Shown here piece by piece: positions 56,501 through 64,000 of a stretch of DNA of 64,000 nucleotides (positions within the stretch are counted from its first letter, which is position 1; each line of letters starts with the position of its first letter). Source of the DNA: Corythucha ciliata. Lineage: Eukaryota; Arthropoda; Insecta; Hemiptera; Tingidae. The position numbers and the translations under genes are program-made. Where the stretch lies: positions 20,708,001 to 20,772,000 of the forward strand of contig CM075943.1 of assembly GCA_038030265.1 (NCBI GenBank). The letters run 5' to 3'. The notes beneath the pieces were generated by a model. That model was not told the DNA's origin, ran no database searches, and saw nothing but the letters and a program-made list of their open reading frames with translations.

Positions 56501-58959
56501 TTGAAGGGATCACCCAGAAGTTTATATGAAGAACTCGGAGGTGGCCCAGAGAACCTTCCGTGAACGCCGCAGTCACCGGCTCCGTCCATGGGCACCACCG
56601 AGGTCATACACGACATTGATGGGACCAAAGATGTACCTGTGGAGGGCAGTTCTGGGGAACATACCCGCCGAGGGGAGCTTACAAAACAACATACCTCCGT
56701 CGAGTAGCTCTAAAGAACACAGCCCGGTGGCTGAGCTCATCACTTCGAGCTAGGCGACACGCGCTAGCTCGTCATCCTTAGCCCTCACGTGCTCTTATTT
56801 CTTATCGCCTGTAGGAAGCGACGTCCTCTAAACTTATTAAGAAGAGAGAGCTATCTTCGCAGGATTAGTATTTTCGGGCTTTACACGCCTGATAATGTCC
56901 CGGCCAGCGAGACTCTAGCAGAGGACCTCCTCAACCTTATACGGTGACGGTGAGAGGGACAGTAGACTAGATCAACCTACCCAAAGCGGCACAATAATCC
57001 ACTTGGGATTACGTGGCCCACGCCCCTGCGCTTGGAGAGTGGAGGATAAAAAAAACTCAACTTGTTTTTTTGGCTTAGAGAGGGGACCCACCCAATGCCC
57101 CCCATGGACCCTCACCAGCTTTTTTTCCCTTCACAATAGGTTCATTAGTTTGTCGTCCGGAGCTGCACTAGCAGCACTGAAAGTACTAACCTTTTCTCAT
57201 TTCCCCCCTGTTATTCCACATGACAACCCACGAGGTTAGAAAACCTCGGGCTGCTCGGAGTAGTCAAAAACGAACGGAGCTAATAGGTCTATTCGTTTGT
57301 CATCCCGGACTATTCCGAGCAGCACAAAATTATGTAACCTCACGGGTCATCGTGTGAAATAACGTGCAAAAGTAATGGAAGGTTAGTACTTTCAGTGTAA
57401 ATAGTGCAGTCCCGGACGACAAACGAATAGACCGAATGTCTACGCTTTTGGACGCTGACACGGTTATGCGAAAAAAAAAAATTAAATAAAATGACTCAAA
57501 ATGTGTGGAGTGGGGACAACAGGACTAGCTGATTTCAAAGTTCTGCAGGAGGGGATTTGCCTATTTCATAATTCGGGCAGCGCTGTCGTTGGCCACTTGG
57601 GAACTAGCTCATGTGGGCAGTCTTTTACTAGTTTCTAATGGAAATCACCCACAACAACTGTTTCCCAAAATGGCCAACTGTAGCGCTGCCTGAATTATGA
57701 TCAAGGCGAATGGATGGTGCGAGGAGAAATGACGTCAATGTGCAGTTGTGAAGCATTTGAGGGAACTCTAAAAGTTTTGTTTACAAATAACAAGTGCCAT
57801 TAATTTCTCGAACAAGTAATTAATTATTGTATTTGTGATTCCGTAATAACCACCCAGTACTCAAGTACATACTGCCAAGGCCAGTTGGGTCGTTTGTAAT
57901 GGTCAAAAAGTAAAGAGTTCGGAGGACTGTGGTCGCGGAAAAAATTAGGAACATAAAACATAATGGAGAAAAATAAATCTAAATAGTGCATTTTCACAAT
58001 GAAATGCACTAAAATTTCGACCGAAGTTGGTTGGTTCCGAAAAAAGATTGGGCTAAACCCTTTTTATAGTTTGAGGGGCGGGGGCAACCTAGGCTGCCAT
58101 TGTGGTACTTAAAACAAACAAGAGCACACATTTCTCTCAAAAACTCATCAAGAGTTGTAGCAAGGAGTAGAATACATACGCGGAAAGAGCAAAAAAAGGC
58201 ATAATACAACTGAAAATGTGAAACTATAGTCAAAAGTGCTACTCGGGCGAACTGTTGGAAATTGACAGCTGCCCTAGAGACAAAGGATTGATATTAGGCA
58301 ACACCGAAGACGAAATGTTTGCACCGGAAATTCACCTAAGGAGACTTATGGACAGGGTAATCTCAAAAACAAGAAGGCCCTAAGAAACTGGATTGAAGAA
58401 AAGAGAACAAAGCAGCGCACTGCGCACTAAATGGGATGACTAATGAGAGAATGCAAAAAAATTGAAAGCAAACGTGCAATAACTTCGGAATTTTAAAAAG
58501 GGGATGTACTCACTGAAGTCCGATACTCTTCAGGTGCTGACCGATGAGACGAACTATATCCTGGTCGGTTTTTGAGAAGACTCGCTCCGCTTGGCCGTTT
58601 TCCTGTTTAATTTGTCCCTCGGAGGCTGATTTATTGCTGTTGGGCGAACCAGCTGACCCCGTCATTCCCACGGGCTCTTCTTTCTTGGAGGGCTGAGGCG
58701 AACAGCCGTTGGTTTGCTGCATCGTAGCTTCCATCGAAGTACGACTCTTCTTCCTCGGTGGCGGATCCAAGCCGCCGTCCTCCGGGTCTTCCTTCGAGTC
58801 CAGGCTGCTATCGGACCTCCGTCTTGGATTTTGCTGTCGTCCGACTTCCCCGCGCCGTTTCTGATCCTTTTTTTTCTTCCTCGCGAGAGGGGAAAAAAGG
58901 TGAAGAGAAAAGGCTCTTTCACGAAGGGGGGGAGTTAATAGTTGAACACTTGAAGGCAC
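47397..58959 (-). CDS. WDR26: WDR26 homologue, full coding region in 11 exons (GID/CTLH E3 ligase subunit)
   Basis: Exons join in phase: 58959-58514, 53091-52992, 52926-52867, 52806-52661, 52588-52454, 52044-51925, 51716-51578, 51504-51244, 51184-51039, 47875-47667, 47596-47397. All introns are GT-AG. The product has 653 residues, close to vertebrate WDR26 (about 660). LisH is at about 132-165 ([15 protein letters not shown]), CTLH at about 165-245 ([21 protein letters not shown]), and the WD40 propeller at about 338-645 ([35 protein letters not shown]). In other animals WDR26 is a substrate-receptor and scaffold subunit of the GID/CTLH ubiquitin ligase. The first ~120 residues are low-complexity, with a basic [10 protein letters not shown] (27-36), and are the least certain part. 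Introns 1 (5.4 kb) and 9 (3.2 kb) are repeat-filled. No frameshift or missing WD segment, so it is probably functional. Confidence 0.95.
47667..47875 (-). CDS. WDR26: WDR26 exon 10
   Basis: Residues 518-588 ([44 protein letters not shown]). Long poly-pyrimidine acceptor, donor GTGAAC. Confidence 0.94.
48690..49055 (+). repeat. F1 minisatellite in WDR26 intron 9
   Basis: F1 units (TTTTAGCCATGAATTAGCGG, CATTTCAGCCGCGAATTAGC, TTTTAGCCGCGAATGG) surround an imperfect inverted segment around 48860-48960 (GAAAACATTCTACTGC versus the reverse of AGAATGTTTTCAGG). Confidence 0.6.
49056..49478 (+). mobile_element. MITE family D, copy 2, fullest copy (~423 bp)
   Basis: It starts ATGGGGAACTTGCGTG and ends TGTGCAAGTTCCC, an inverted pair. 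The interior contains GCGAGGGGAAATGACGTCAA and the palindrome around AAGAGCCCTCTTCAAG. Copies 1, 3 and 4 are shorter derivatives. Inserted in F1 units in WDR26 intron 9. Confidence 0.75.
49600..49805 (+). repeat. Dispersed-repeat-like segment
   Basis: TTCGGTTTCGTG followed by TCTGTCTGTCTGTCCG, and then a long AAATTTTCAGGGAATATATG segment, resemble a type of dispersed non-coding repeat seen in many insect genomes. I cannot name the family, and only one copy is in this window. Confidence 0.3.
49815..50045 (+). repeat. Second copy of the 6112-6330 repeat
   Basis: The same order of blocks as at 6112-6330, including CCTCGAGAAACCACGAATTG and CTCAATTTTATAGCA. Confidence 0.65.
50150..50400 (+). repeat. 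F3-like minisatellite remnant in WDR26 intron 9
   Basis: Eight or so units such as CCAATTTCGTGGGGCTTAAA and AAGTTCGCGGGTTTGGCCCC share the F3 half-unit. Confidence 0.5.
51039..51184 (-). CDS. WDR26: WDR26 exon 9
   Basis: Residues 470-518 ([32 protein letters not shown]). Donor GTAAGT, then the 3163-nt intron 9 with MITE D copy 2 and F1/F3 repeats. Confidence 0.93.
51244..51504 (-). CDS. WDR26: WDR26 exon 8
   Basis: Residues 383-469, two WD blades ([43 protein letters not shown]). Phase 0 at both ends; the largest internal exon. Confidence 0.95.
51578..51716 (-). CDS. WDR26: WDR26 exon 7
   Basis: Residues 336-382, first WD blade ([33 protein letters not shown]). Donor GTAAGT. Confidence 0.95.
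51925..52044 (-). CDS. WDR26: WDR26 exon 6
   Basis: Residues 296-336 ([28 protein letters not shown]), the helical link into the propeller. Donor GTATTT. Confidence 0.92.
   Translation of the reverse strand, partial: VIGPAQSSCRTAKRTLSVPQHENGRWVGQHFASYRSSLL
52454..52588 (-). CDS. WDR26: WDR26 exon 5
   Basis: Residues 251-296 ([29 protein letters not shown]). A 72-nt intron separates it from exon 4. Confidence 0.92.
52661..52806 (-). CDS. WDR26: WDR26 exon 4
   Basis: Residues 203-250 ([30 protein letters not shown]). Two in-phase acceptors are possible: before DRQEM (52806) or before EM (52797); they differ by three residues. Donor GTATTT. Confidence 0.9.
52867..52926 (-). CDS. WDR26: WDR26 exon 3
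   Basis: A 60-nt exon, residues 183-202 ([20 protein letters not shown]), core of CTLH. It is too short for simple ORF calling; found by matching the family between exons 2 and 4. Acceptor AAAATCAG, donor GTGAGT. Confidence 0.92.
52992..53091 (-). CDS. WDR26: WDR26 exon 2
   Basis: Residues 149-182: the second half of LisH and the start of CTLH ([17 protein letters not shown]). Acceptor TTTTCAG, donor GTGGGT. Confidence 0.93.
53240..53387. mobile_element. Mariner-type MITE, 148 bp, in WDR26 intron 1
   Basis: TIRs GGTCTACTCGTTTGTCGTCC and, on the other strand, GGTCTATTCGTTTGTCGTCC, flanked by TA on both sides (53238-53239, 53388-53389). To its right, TTAGCTCCGTTCGTTTTTGA is a fragment of a second copy in opposite orientation. 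Confidence 0.75.
53400..53984. other. WDR26 intron 1, no other feature seen
   Basis: AT-rich intron sequence; the frames here are short and without domains. Confidence 0.35.
53985..54560 (+). repeat. Degenerate ~30-bp minisatellite, family F4, main block
   Basis: About 17 units around GAAACTTGCAATTTCGCTG and AAATTAAGGCCC. The same TTTCGC core as F1-F3, with a different second half. In WDR26 intron 1. Confidence 0.75.
54763..54912. mobile_element. MITE, about 150 bp
   Basis: TIRs AAGCCGAATACACACGTGAG and, opposite, AAGCCGGATACACACACGCG continue into GGTACTTGCCAAG on both sides. Confidence 0.75.
54920..55979. other. WDR26 intron 1, no gene seen
   Basis: It contains a 16-nt A run (55287-55302), and otherwise unremarkable intron sequence with a GC-rich patch at 55730-55770. 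Confidence 0.35.
55980..57125. other. GC-rich island of unknown origin in WDR26 intron 1
   Basis: About 1.1 kb that is visibly more GC-rich than anything else in the window, with a C run near 56306-56318. Several moderate frames exist on both strands (56039-56302 +, 56280-56504 +, 56422-56628 -, 56526-56753 +), none with a domain I recognise and none dominant. It could be part of an LTR retroelement, a foreign insert or an unclassified repeat. I see no LTR pair, primer-binding site or tRNA/rRNA likeness. Confidence 0.4.
57139..57433. mobile_element. Two mariner-type MITEs in tandem sharing a TA
   Basis: 57286-57433 is a 148-bp copy (GGTCTATTCGTTTGTC at one end, GACAAACGAATAGACC at the other, as the reverse complement). 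57139-57283 is a diverged copy, beginning GGTTCATTAGTTTGTCGTCC, with an altered right end (AAAAACGAACGGAGC). The same altered end lies beside the copy at 53240, so the pair moved or was copied as a unit. Confidence 0.65.
57563..57704. mobile_element. MITE, about 140 bp, inserted near MITE D copy 3
   Basis: Left CATAATTCGGGCAGCGCTGT and right, on the other strand, CATAATTCAGGCAGCGCTAC, each followed by a TTGGCCA-type segment. Confidence 0.7.
57710..57794 (+). mobile_element. MITE family D, copy 3 (fragment)
   Basis: Only the GCGAGGAGAAATGACGTCAA to TACAAATAACAAG part is kept. The left side may continue before the 57563 MITE (GCAGGAGGGGAT at 57545-57556). Confidence 0.65.
57800..58012 (+). mobile_element. 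Helentron-like 3' end, solo
   Basis: It ends in the same terminal hairpin as copies A-C (AGTGCATTTTCACAATGAAA then TGCACT, followed by AAAA). No matching head is visible within the preceding few hundred bases, so the 5' limit is a guess. Confidence 0.45.
58514..58959 (-). CDS. WDR26: WDR26 exon 1
   Basis: Encodes residues 1-149 (last codon split), including NLS-like basic residues and the start of LisH. The donor is GTGAGT. A pyrimidine-rich run followed by GCGAG at 58880-58900 could be a splice acceptor, so the true 5' part may begin near 58879 with another exon upstream; ATG 58957-58959 is the simplest choice. Confidence 0.8.
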
Positions 58960-59192
58960 GATTTACTAATCAGCCCGAGTTTCTATAGGAAGGCAATAGT
59001 GTTTAAGAGGATTTTTTCCGTTTGAGACTAATGGTCTGACGACTGACGACACGGATAGGATGGGCGACCAAGAACAACGAACAATACACCTTTCACCACT
59101 AAGTCAAAAGTCCCTGAGAGACCCTCAGCGTATCTATCATTCACTCACAGATGGTTCTCAGCTGAGCTGCCCCAGTAGAAATACGTCCCTCG

Positions 59193-59200
59193 TGACGTCA
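59193..59200. promoter_or_regulatory. CRE octamer TGACGTCA
   Basis: A perfect palindromic ATF/CREB site in the intergenic region. The same octamer is also carried by two MITE families in this window, so function is not assured. Confidence 0.5.
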
Positions 59201-59207
59201 TAACAAT

Positions 59208-59465
59208 ATGGCCGACAAAAACAGATTTCGTTTTTTTAGAAATCAATGCCCTACCGTGGAACGCCTAGCTCTTGTAAAAGTTGTAATTGTACAAAAGCTG
59301 TGGAACGCTGAGCGACCAGAGTTTTGCCCCAAAGAAACTTTCAGAGGGCCCAGGCAAATTGAGCTGGAATTTTACCCATTGGACGCAGAAAAGTCACGTA
59401 GAAGAGATTTTCCACATGACTCTGCTTTTGACACAGAGATGATGATGAAAGATTTGACAATTTGA
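59208..59465 (+). CDS. Small ORF, 85 residues, uncertain
   Basis: Opens with ATGGCC seven bases after the CRE octamer, a good initiation context. The product is charged and rich in R, E and F, with no signal peptide, membrane segment or known domain. It may be translated alone, be part of a 5' leader of the downstream gene, or be chance. Confidence 0.25.
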   Translation: MADKNRFRFFRNQCPTVERLALVKVVIVQKLWNAERPEFCPKETFRGPRQIELEFYPLDAEKSRRRDFPHDSAFDTEMMMKDLTI

Positions 59466-59757
59466 CATCGAACGACCGTAGGGTAGGTGGTTTGGAGAAA
59501 CTCATCGTTGTTGAATCGAAATGAAAAATAATACACAATTCTGTGAAAAAAATAACAGTTTTTGTCGTTTCGTGAAAGGAATCACGTCACGAGTTACGAT
59601 TCAGAGTTACCAGCTGGTTGCATTGCAACCTACCAAATTGTCCTAAGTAAATTTTATCAGCTTTATCAAGGGCCTCTAATCCTTATCTGTCCTCTCTTTT
59701 TTTCGAGATCTGGAATAATTTTAGTTCGTCCAGAAACTTCCCATTCTTCTCAGCGTC

Positions 59758-59926
59758 ATGTCAACGAGATTGGCCGTAGAGAATGACCCTCAGAAGCTTT
59801 TAATGCCGGACCCGGACCGAGTAGAACCGTACTTGTCCAACGTATGGATACCCGCACTGTCTGCCGCAGCTGGTCTGGCATCTTCATGCATGCTCCGGCG
59901 AATTCAACGGCGACCGATGTGGAGTG
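59758..59926 (+). CDS. First exon of a probable NDUFC2-like complex I subunit
   Basis: ATG 59758 opens a 56-codon exon ending at AGTG|GTAAGT, a strong donor, phase 1. The protein start has a DPQKLLMPDPDR segment, WIPALSAAAGLASSCML (a likely membrane segment) and RRIQRRPMWSG. A short N-terminus, an early hydrophobic helix and an RRP-x-x-SG motif are features of NDUFC2/B14.5b, a small accessory membrane subunit of mitochondrial NADH dehydrogenase. The downstream exons, expected to contain a conserved HPEDFP-type segment, are not visible before the window ends. A TTCTCAG just upstream (near 59745-59753) could be the acceptor of a 5' UTR intron. Identity is likely but based on one short exon. Confidence 0.55.
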
Positions 59927-60059
59927 GTAAGTGTATTTTTGAAAAAGGGAAGCGGGGGGCCTAAGGCTATTGTTTAAGATTGTCCATTGTATTGGGGAGG
60001 AAGGAAATCAATAGTCCCTTCCCCAGACCACTTTCTTTCAACCCAACTATTTTTGTATC

Positions 60060-60610
60060 TCGCTATAGCGCCAAATATTTAAAACGAGAAAAAGCTCAAC
60101 CACAGCATAACTCTAAAACAAATCAAAGAACCAATTCACAGCAAAGCTCCAGACCACAGTAACAACTCCATTCACAAAGAAGGGCCAACAACAGCAAAGC
60201 TCTAAACCAAACCTGCAAAGCTCAGAACCACAAAAAAAGCTTCAAACCACAGCAAAGATCCAAGGTTTCACTCCAACCTCAAAGAAAACCCACTCACAGT
60301 AAAGTTCCTGCCACAAAAAACTGTAACTGCTGTAAAAACTGATAAAGCTCCAGCCTTCAGTTAGGCTCCAATCACAGCAAAGCTTGAAACCACGGCACAG
60401 TCGATCCCATGGTGCAGCTCCAATCACAGCAAAGTTCAAACGCACAGCAAAGTGCCAATCCACAGCAAAGTACCAACCACTAAAAGCTTCAACCATAGTA
60501 AAAGTCAAACCACAGGAAAACACCGACCACAGCAAAGCTCCAACCACAAAAAGCCAGGAACATCCCATTCTGACTTCATCAGAGCCCAAACTACAGCGAA
60601 ACTCCAATTG
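60060..60610 (+). repeat. Degenerate ~18-bp tandem repeat, family F5
   Basis: About 28 units around AACCACAGCAAAGCTCC, probably within intron 1 of the NDUFC2-like gene. The 212-residue - strand frame across it is an artefact of the repeat. Confidence 0.8.
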
Positions 60611-60611
60611 A

Positions 60612-60725
60612 CACAGGGTTGCCACAGACCGGAAGAACCGGGAAAAGTCAGGGAATTTTACATTACTCAGGGAAAAGTCAGGAAATTTCTTAATTTTGAC
60701 ACCAAAGTCAGGGAAAAATGAATTT
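60612..60725 (+). repeat. Repeat with hAT-like start CAGGGTTGCCACAG
   Basis: GTTGCCACAGACCGGAAGA and repeated GGGAAAAGTCAGG segments resemble the end of a widespread non-autonomous hAT group. The other end is not found. Confidence 0.4.
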
Positions 60726-61342
60726 ACAGCTTCTTTATCGCAGACTTCCTCGTATTTCGTGGTTAAACGTAGAAAAATTGAACTAATGCGAGCTCTTCTG
60801 ACAATGAGTGTTCTACTCGACATTAGTGTTTGACGGTCTCTTTCGTTCTCGATTTTTTTAGTGCACCAGTATTCTTCCAAACGTGCGATGTGTCCTCAAG
60901 TCTCTACTAAGTAATGTTGGGCACTGATCAAAATCTATTCCGGAATTTGTTCAATTTTGACTGGAAATTGACCCGTAAAAATCTACTTCCGCCAACCAAT
61001 GAGAAAAACCCCAGCTGCGGTGCCGCCTTGCCGTGCTTAGGCCGTGGCAGTGTCTATATGCTACCTTGAAACCGGACATTCCTGCTCATTTAAACTGCAA
61101 ATTCGTTCATTTCAGGCCCATTTGCCCACGACAGTGGACATTGCAATAGGGTCGCCACCCGACCCGGGACGCATTTTGTCCCGGACTCGGATAAAAATTT
61201 CTTAAATTCAAAGTCGGAGCAAAATAATTCCTCGGAAGCAGACCAAATAATTTGATTTGAAGACTCAGTTGACCATTCTCAAGGTCGAAACGCGTGACTC
61301 CAGTCTATTCCTCGGTTCGTGATGAAATAATGCCATGGAGCC

Positions 61343-61444
61343 ATGGGGAACTTGCATTAATCTCAGATTGGGGAGAAAAGCAGACCTTTTTAAAGAGCCC
61401 TCTTTAAGAATCACCAACTTTTCAAAAATGTGCAAGTTCCCCAT
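61343..61444 (+). mobile_element. MITE family D, copy 4, internally deleted (102 bp)
   Basis: Both ends are kept (ATGGGGAACTTGCATT and TGTGCAAGTTCCCCAT), as is the palindrome AAAGAGCCCTCTTTAAG. The ~320-bp middle of copy 2 is missing. Confidence 0.75.
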
Positions 61445-61479
61445 TATACAAAGAATTTATTACTTTTATTAATTTCTGC

Positions 61480-61920
61480 TAGAAAGTGAGATCCGTGAAA
61501 TTCAGTTTTGAAAGAGCCAAATACGTGAAACTGGGGCTTGACAGAGCCAAATCCTGAATGAAAGGTAATCCTTAAAAGCTGGTTTCGAAGGAGAATAGTA
61601 AGCGATACACGAACGGATTTTTTTGACAGGCCGGGCCCGCGGATTTTTCTGACGGGCCCGGCCTGCGGGTTTCTGCCTTGCACGTGAGTGGGAAATGACA
61701 GGCCAGAACCGCAGGTTTAGGCCGTGGGTTTTTCCAACAGGCCAAATCTGCGGGTTTTTAGCCTTCCGTTGCCCACTCACGTGCAGTCCTCACCTTCGGG
61801 AAAACTTACCAACGGTTCAAATCCGTTCGTGTATGGTGAAACCCGCAGATTTTGAAAAACAAAATCCGCAGGCCTGAACTGTCGAGCAAGTCCCACAGAC
61901 CAAAGGCAAAACCGAAGGAT
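61480..61920. repeat. Degenerate repeats: F3-like (61480-61560) and GC-rich F6 (61620-61920)
   Basis: The first part has GTGAAATTCAGTTTTGAAAG and AGAGCCAAAT units. The second alternates GGGCCCGCGGATTTTTCTGA-like and GCCTGCGGGTTT units in both orientations; more F6 units occur at 63330-63400. Confidence 0.5.
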
Positions 61921-62498
61921 TTCGTTTTTTTTCTCAGGAAAGAGGCCAGCCACATGCGTCTTGATTGGGTCTATGGGCGTGACTCGATGGTGTAATGAAT
62001 GCAATACTCGCTTCGCAAACCAGCGGGCCTGGGTTCAAATGCAGCTATTTCCCATATTGCCATAAGGCTGCAGCGAGCTGCGACACGGCTTCCTCGGCTT
62101 CGTGTGGGCGTTATGGCGGACGTGCGCGGATCACAAACTTCACGCCTACCGAAACGCCCGCGCAGTACGAGTGTGAAGAAGATAGATCAGGGTATGGAGT
62201 GGGAGCCTACTGATGGCGCATAACCAAGGAATAAATCAAAAAATATTTGTCGATCTACAATGTTTAATTTGGTGCAAGACCACGGCTTCAGCATCATCAG
62301 TCGCTCAGTCGTTGTCGTCAGCTTCCAGCTTTTTCCCAATTTTTTGCGTATGATTTTTATTAATTTTAATTTTTCCATATTTCCGTTAACAACAAACCCA
62401 CGGACACAAACCGAATGTTAGTGGCCCTTGGCAGGCCGATCCTTCGGATTTCAAAACCTGCGGGTCTAGAATTCCGAGATCCATTGGTCTCAACCAAC

Positions 62499-62652
62499 GA
62501 TATATAAACCTGGATTGCTCACAGCGGACTGGAGGGGCGTGGAGGGGGCAGGTCGTCCCCTGGTAAACAATCACTTTGTCCCTCTCCTTGTGTAGTCATG
62601 GCAACACTGTACTTATATTGAAACTCCTCCCCTCTCATCCACTTGGGAACTT
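62499..62652. repeat. Inverted partner of the repeat at 1-135
   Basis: See 1-135. This copy carries an extra segment (GTCCCCTGGTAAACAATCAC) absent from the left copy. Confidence 0.7.
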
Positions 62653-62754
62653 AACTATGGCTATTCTTTATCAGCAGTGATGAGCAATCCAGGGGGCCTA
62701 TTCTCTAACTCCGAAGCATTAGCTTTGTCTCAGCCATATGTTAATTTCATTAAT

Positions 62755-63025
62755 TTCTTTCCTACATGATGAGAAAACTCAATTTTGCTGCCTCCATACG
62801 GAGAGGAAAGAAGGACTTTTCCGGGCTAGCCTGACAAAGTCTTTGTCGGGCTAGCCCGGCAAAGTTTTCTCGGGCTAGCCGTGGAAAGTATGCATTTACT
62901 TCAAAAATCCGCTTGGGGCGCTACTTTGTCTTGCGACTTTGTCAGGCTAGCCCGGAAAAGTCCCTCTTTCCACTCCCTACGAAAGGCAGCAAAATCGGGT
63001 TTTCCTATCATTCCGGAAAGAAAAT
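62755..63025. mobile_element. Palindromic element, ~270 bp, with a GGCTAGCC-rich centre
   Basis: The arms pair over about 90 bp: AATTTTGCTGCCTCCATACG on the left and the inverse, with CGATTTTGCTGCCTTTCG, on the right. The centre repeats GGGCTAGCC four times. Confidence 0.7.
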
Positions 63026-63167
63026 AGTATGTGCACCTTGCCGGGAAAGTGTTTTGCCGGTCCTCGACGATTCGCCCAGCCTCGCCTACGGCTCGGCTGG
63101 GCAACTTGTCTCGGCCCGGCAAACACACACTTTCCCGCCTAGGTACACAATATACTATTTCTTCAAA
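63026..63167. mobile_element. Second palindromic element abutting the first, ~140 bp
   Basis: AAATAGTATGTGCACCTTGC and, at the far end on the other strand, AAATAGTATATTGTGTACCT. The centre CGCCCAGCCTCGCCTACGGC is similar to GC-rich patches inside the hAT-type element near 730-990. Confidence 0.65.
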
Positions 63168-63169
63168 CA

Positions 63170-64000
63170 AATGAATGAAATAGACACATGGCTGGCGAAA
63201 AAAATATTGCTTGTTGTTAGGGAATTGGCCCCCAGTTCTTTTATCTCGTTGGTCTCAACTGCACGTGTATGTCGATAAACAGGCCTGGCCTTCGGTTTTT
63301 GAAAACTGATGGTCAAAACCAAAGTTTTTTATCTCCACTAACACACAGACCAGGCCCGCGGGTTTCCCGAAAAAATCCGTGGCCTGTCAAAAAATCCGTT
63401 CGTGTATGAGCACCTAATATTTCACGACATTTGGATTTTAAAATTTGGGATGAAGTATTCAAAAATTCAAAATCACGAAGTTCACGGCCAAATCCATTAA
63501 TTTGTGTTTTGAACGTTTGAATGTGTTTCCGAATGAGCTAGAATGGTTAAATTTGGTTTTGAAAGAGCCAAACTCTTGAATATCGTATTTCTGAAACTCA
63601 AACCCATGTGTTGATGGATGTAAAATTCGTACCATTTTGTTTTTGTATGAGTAAAAACACGATTTTCGCTTTTTTTGTAATTGAAACGTCCCCCTCGATA
63701 TTGGCTGCTACGATGGCTAAGGCCCCCTTCACACGAGGCGATTAGTTGATTCTACTAGTTTACTAGGCGGGTGTCAAGGATCCGACCGACTATGCATTTC
63801 GAATAGGAATCGCCTCTACCCATTCACACACAGTCAACTCGTCCGCCCAGGCGGGTGTCCACCCGGCACATGTGCCGCTCACGTTCTCATCCCCACTAGT
63901 TGACTCAACTAAAAGGATGTAGGCTCTGTGTGTCCCTTCACACCAGTCAACTAGTTGAGTCTCTTTCAAAGTTTGAACGACGGATCGGCTCAGTTCCTTC
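63170..64000. other. No gene seen; F6/F3 remnants and a possible MITE start
   Basis: F6 units at 63330-63400, F3-like units (TTGGTTTTGAAAGAGCCAAA) at 63415-63625. At about 63723 CCCCCTTCACACGAGGCGAT resembles a MITE terminus, with a related TCCCTTCACACCAGTCAACT near 63933. The other end is outside or not recognised. Confidence 0.4.

Larger units (their letters stand above)
58960..59757. promoter_or_regulatory. Probable bidirectional promoter region of WDR26 and the NDUFC2-like gene
   Basis: The two genes point away from each other across about 800 bp without MITEs or minisatellites. A consensus CRE (TGACGTCA) lies at 59193-59200. No TATA box is obvious near either start, which fits housekeeping promoters. 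An 85-residue frame (59208-59465, +) lies within it. Confidence 0.5.

Noticed and set aside
60242..60880. - strand open frame of 212 residues, one of the longest in the window
   Set aside because: It is a translation of the F5 tandem repeat plus a hAT-like repeat, with repetitive W/F/C-rich output and no domain.

Overview
This is nuclear DNA of an animal, almost certainly an arthropod. The reasons are spliced genes with GT-AG introns, an ecdysteroid-kinase-like (CHK) gene, a Penelope-like retroelement, jockey-group LINE remains, tRNA-derived SINEs and many small foldback DNA transposons. An insect, perhaps a hemipteran, fits best, but the sequence alone does not fix the species. The DNA is AT-rich and gene-poor: clear coding exons occupy only about 3.5 kb of the 64 kb.

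Three loci look like working genes. A single-exon CHK/EcKinase-like gene lies on the + strand at 37047-38273. A full WDR26 homologue (GID/CTLH ubiquitin-ligase subunit) lies on the - strand at 47397-58959. Its eleven exons join in phase to a 653-residue protein with LisH, CTLH and WD40 parts; two introns (5.4 kb and 3.2 kb) are filled with repeats. The first exon of a divergently transcribed gene, probably complex I subunit NDUFC2, lies at 59758-59926 (+), so the two housekeeping genes probably share the 58960-59757 promoter region, which contains a consensus CRE. A short ORF for a secreted, cysteine-containing protein (44825-45163, -) is a weaker candidate.

The rest is a layered record of mobile elements. 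In order: a 1.59-kb hAT-type element (241-1827); a foldback bracketed by 24-bp direct repeats (1849-2436); a decayed LINE with a second LINE tail in it (2690-4890); a 2.6-kb Helentron-like element carrying a nested 1.48-kb near-perfect palindrome (15396-17994); two further Helentron-like copies (29555-30650, 31775-32626); a truncated Penelope-like element with hammerhead-like motifs in its inverted repeats, a 14-bp target duplication and a nested SINE cluster with its own 10-bp duplication (40014-42227); and about a dozen MITEs.

The most unusual material is a set of degenerate tandem repeats with a period near 30 bp. At least four families (called F1 to F4 here) occur on both strands in some twenty blocks. 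They share one half-unit (an ATTCGCG core followed by a short A-rich run) and differ in the other half. F1 blocks also share a longer landmark of about 45 bp in the same order, so they are not simple slippage arrays. I know of no named element class that matches this.
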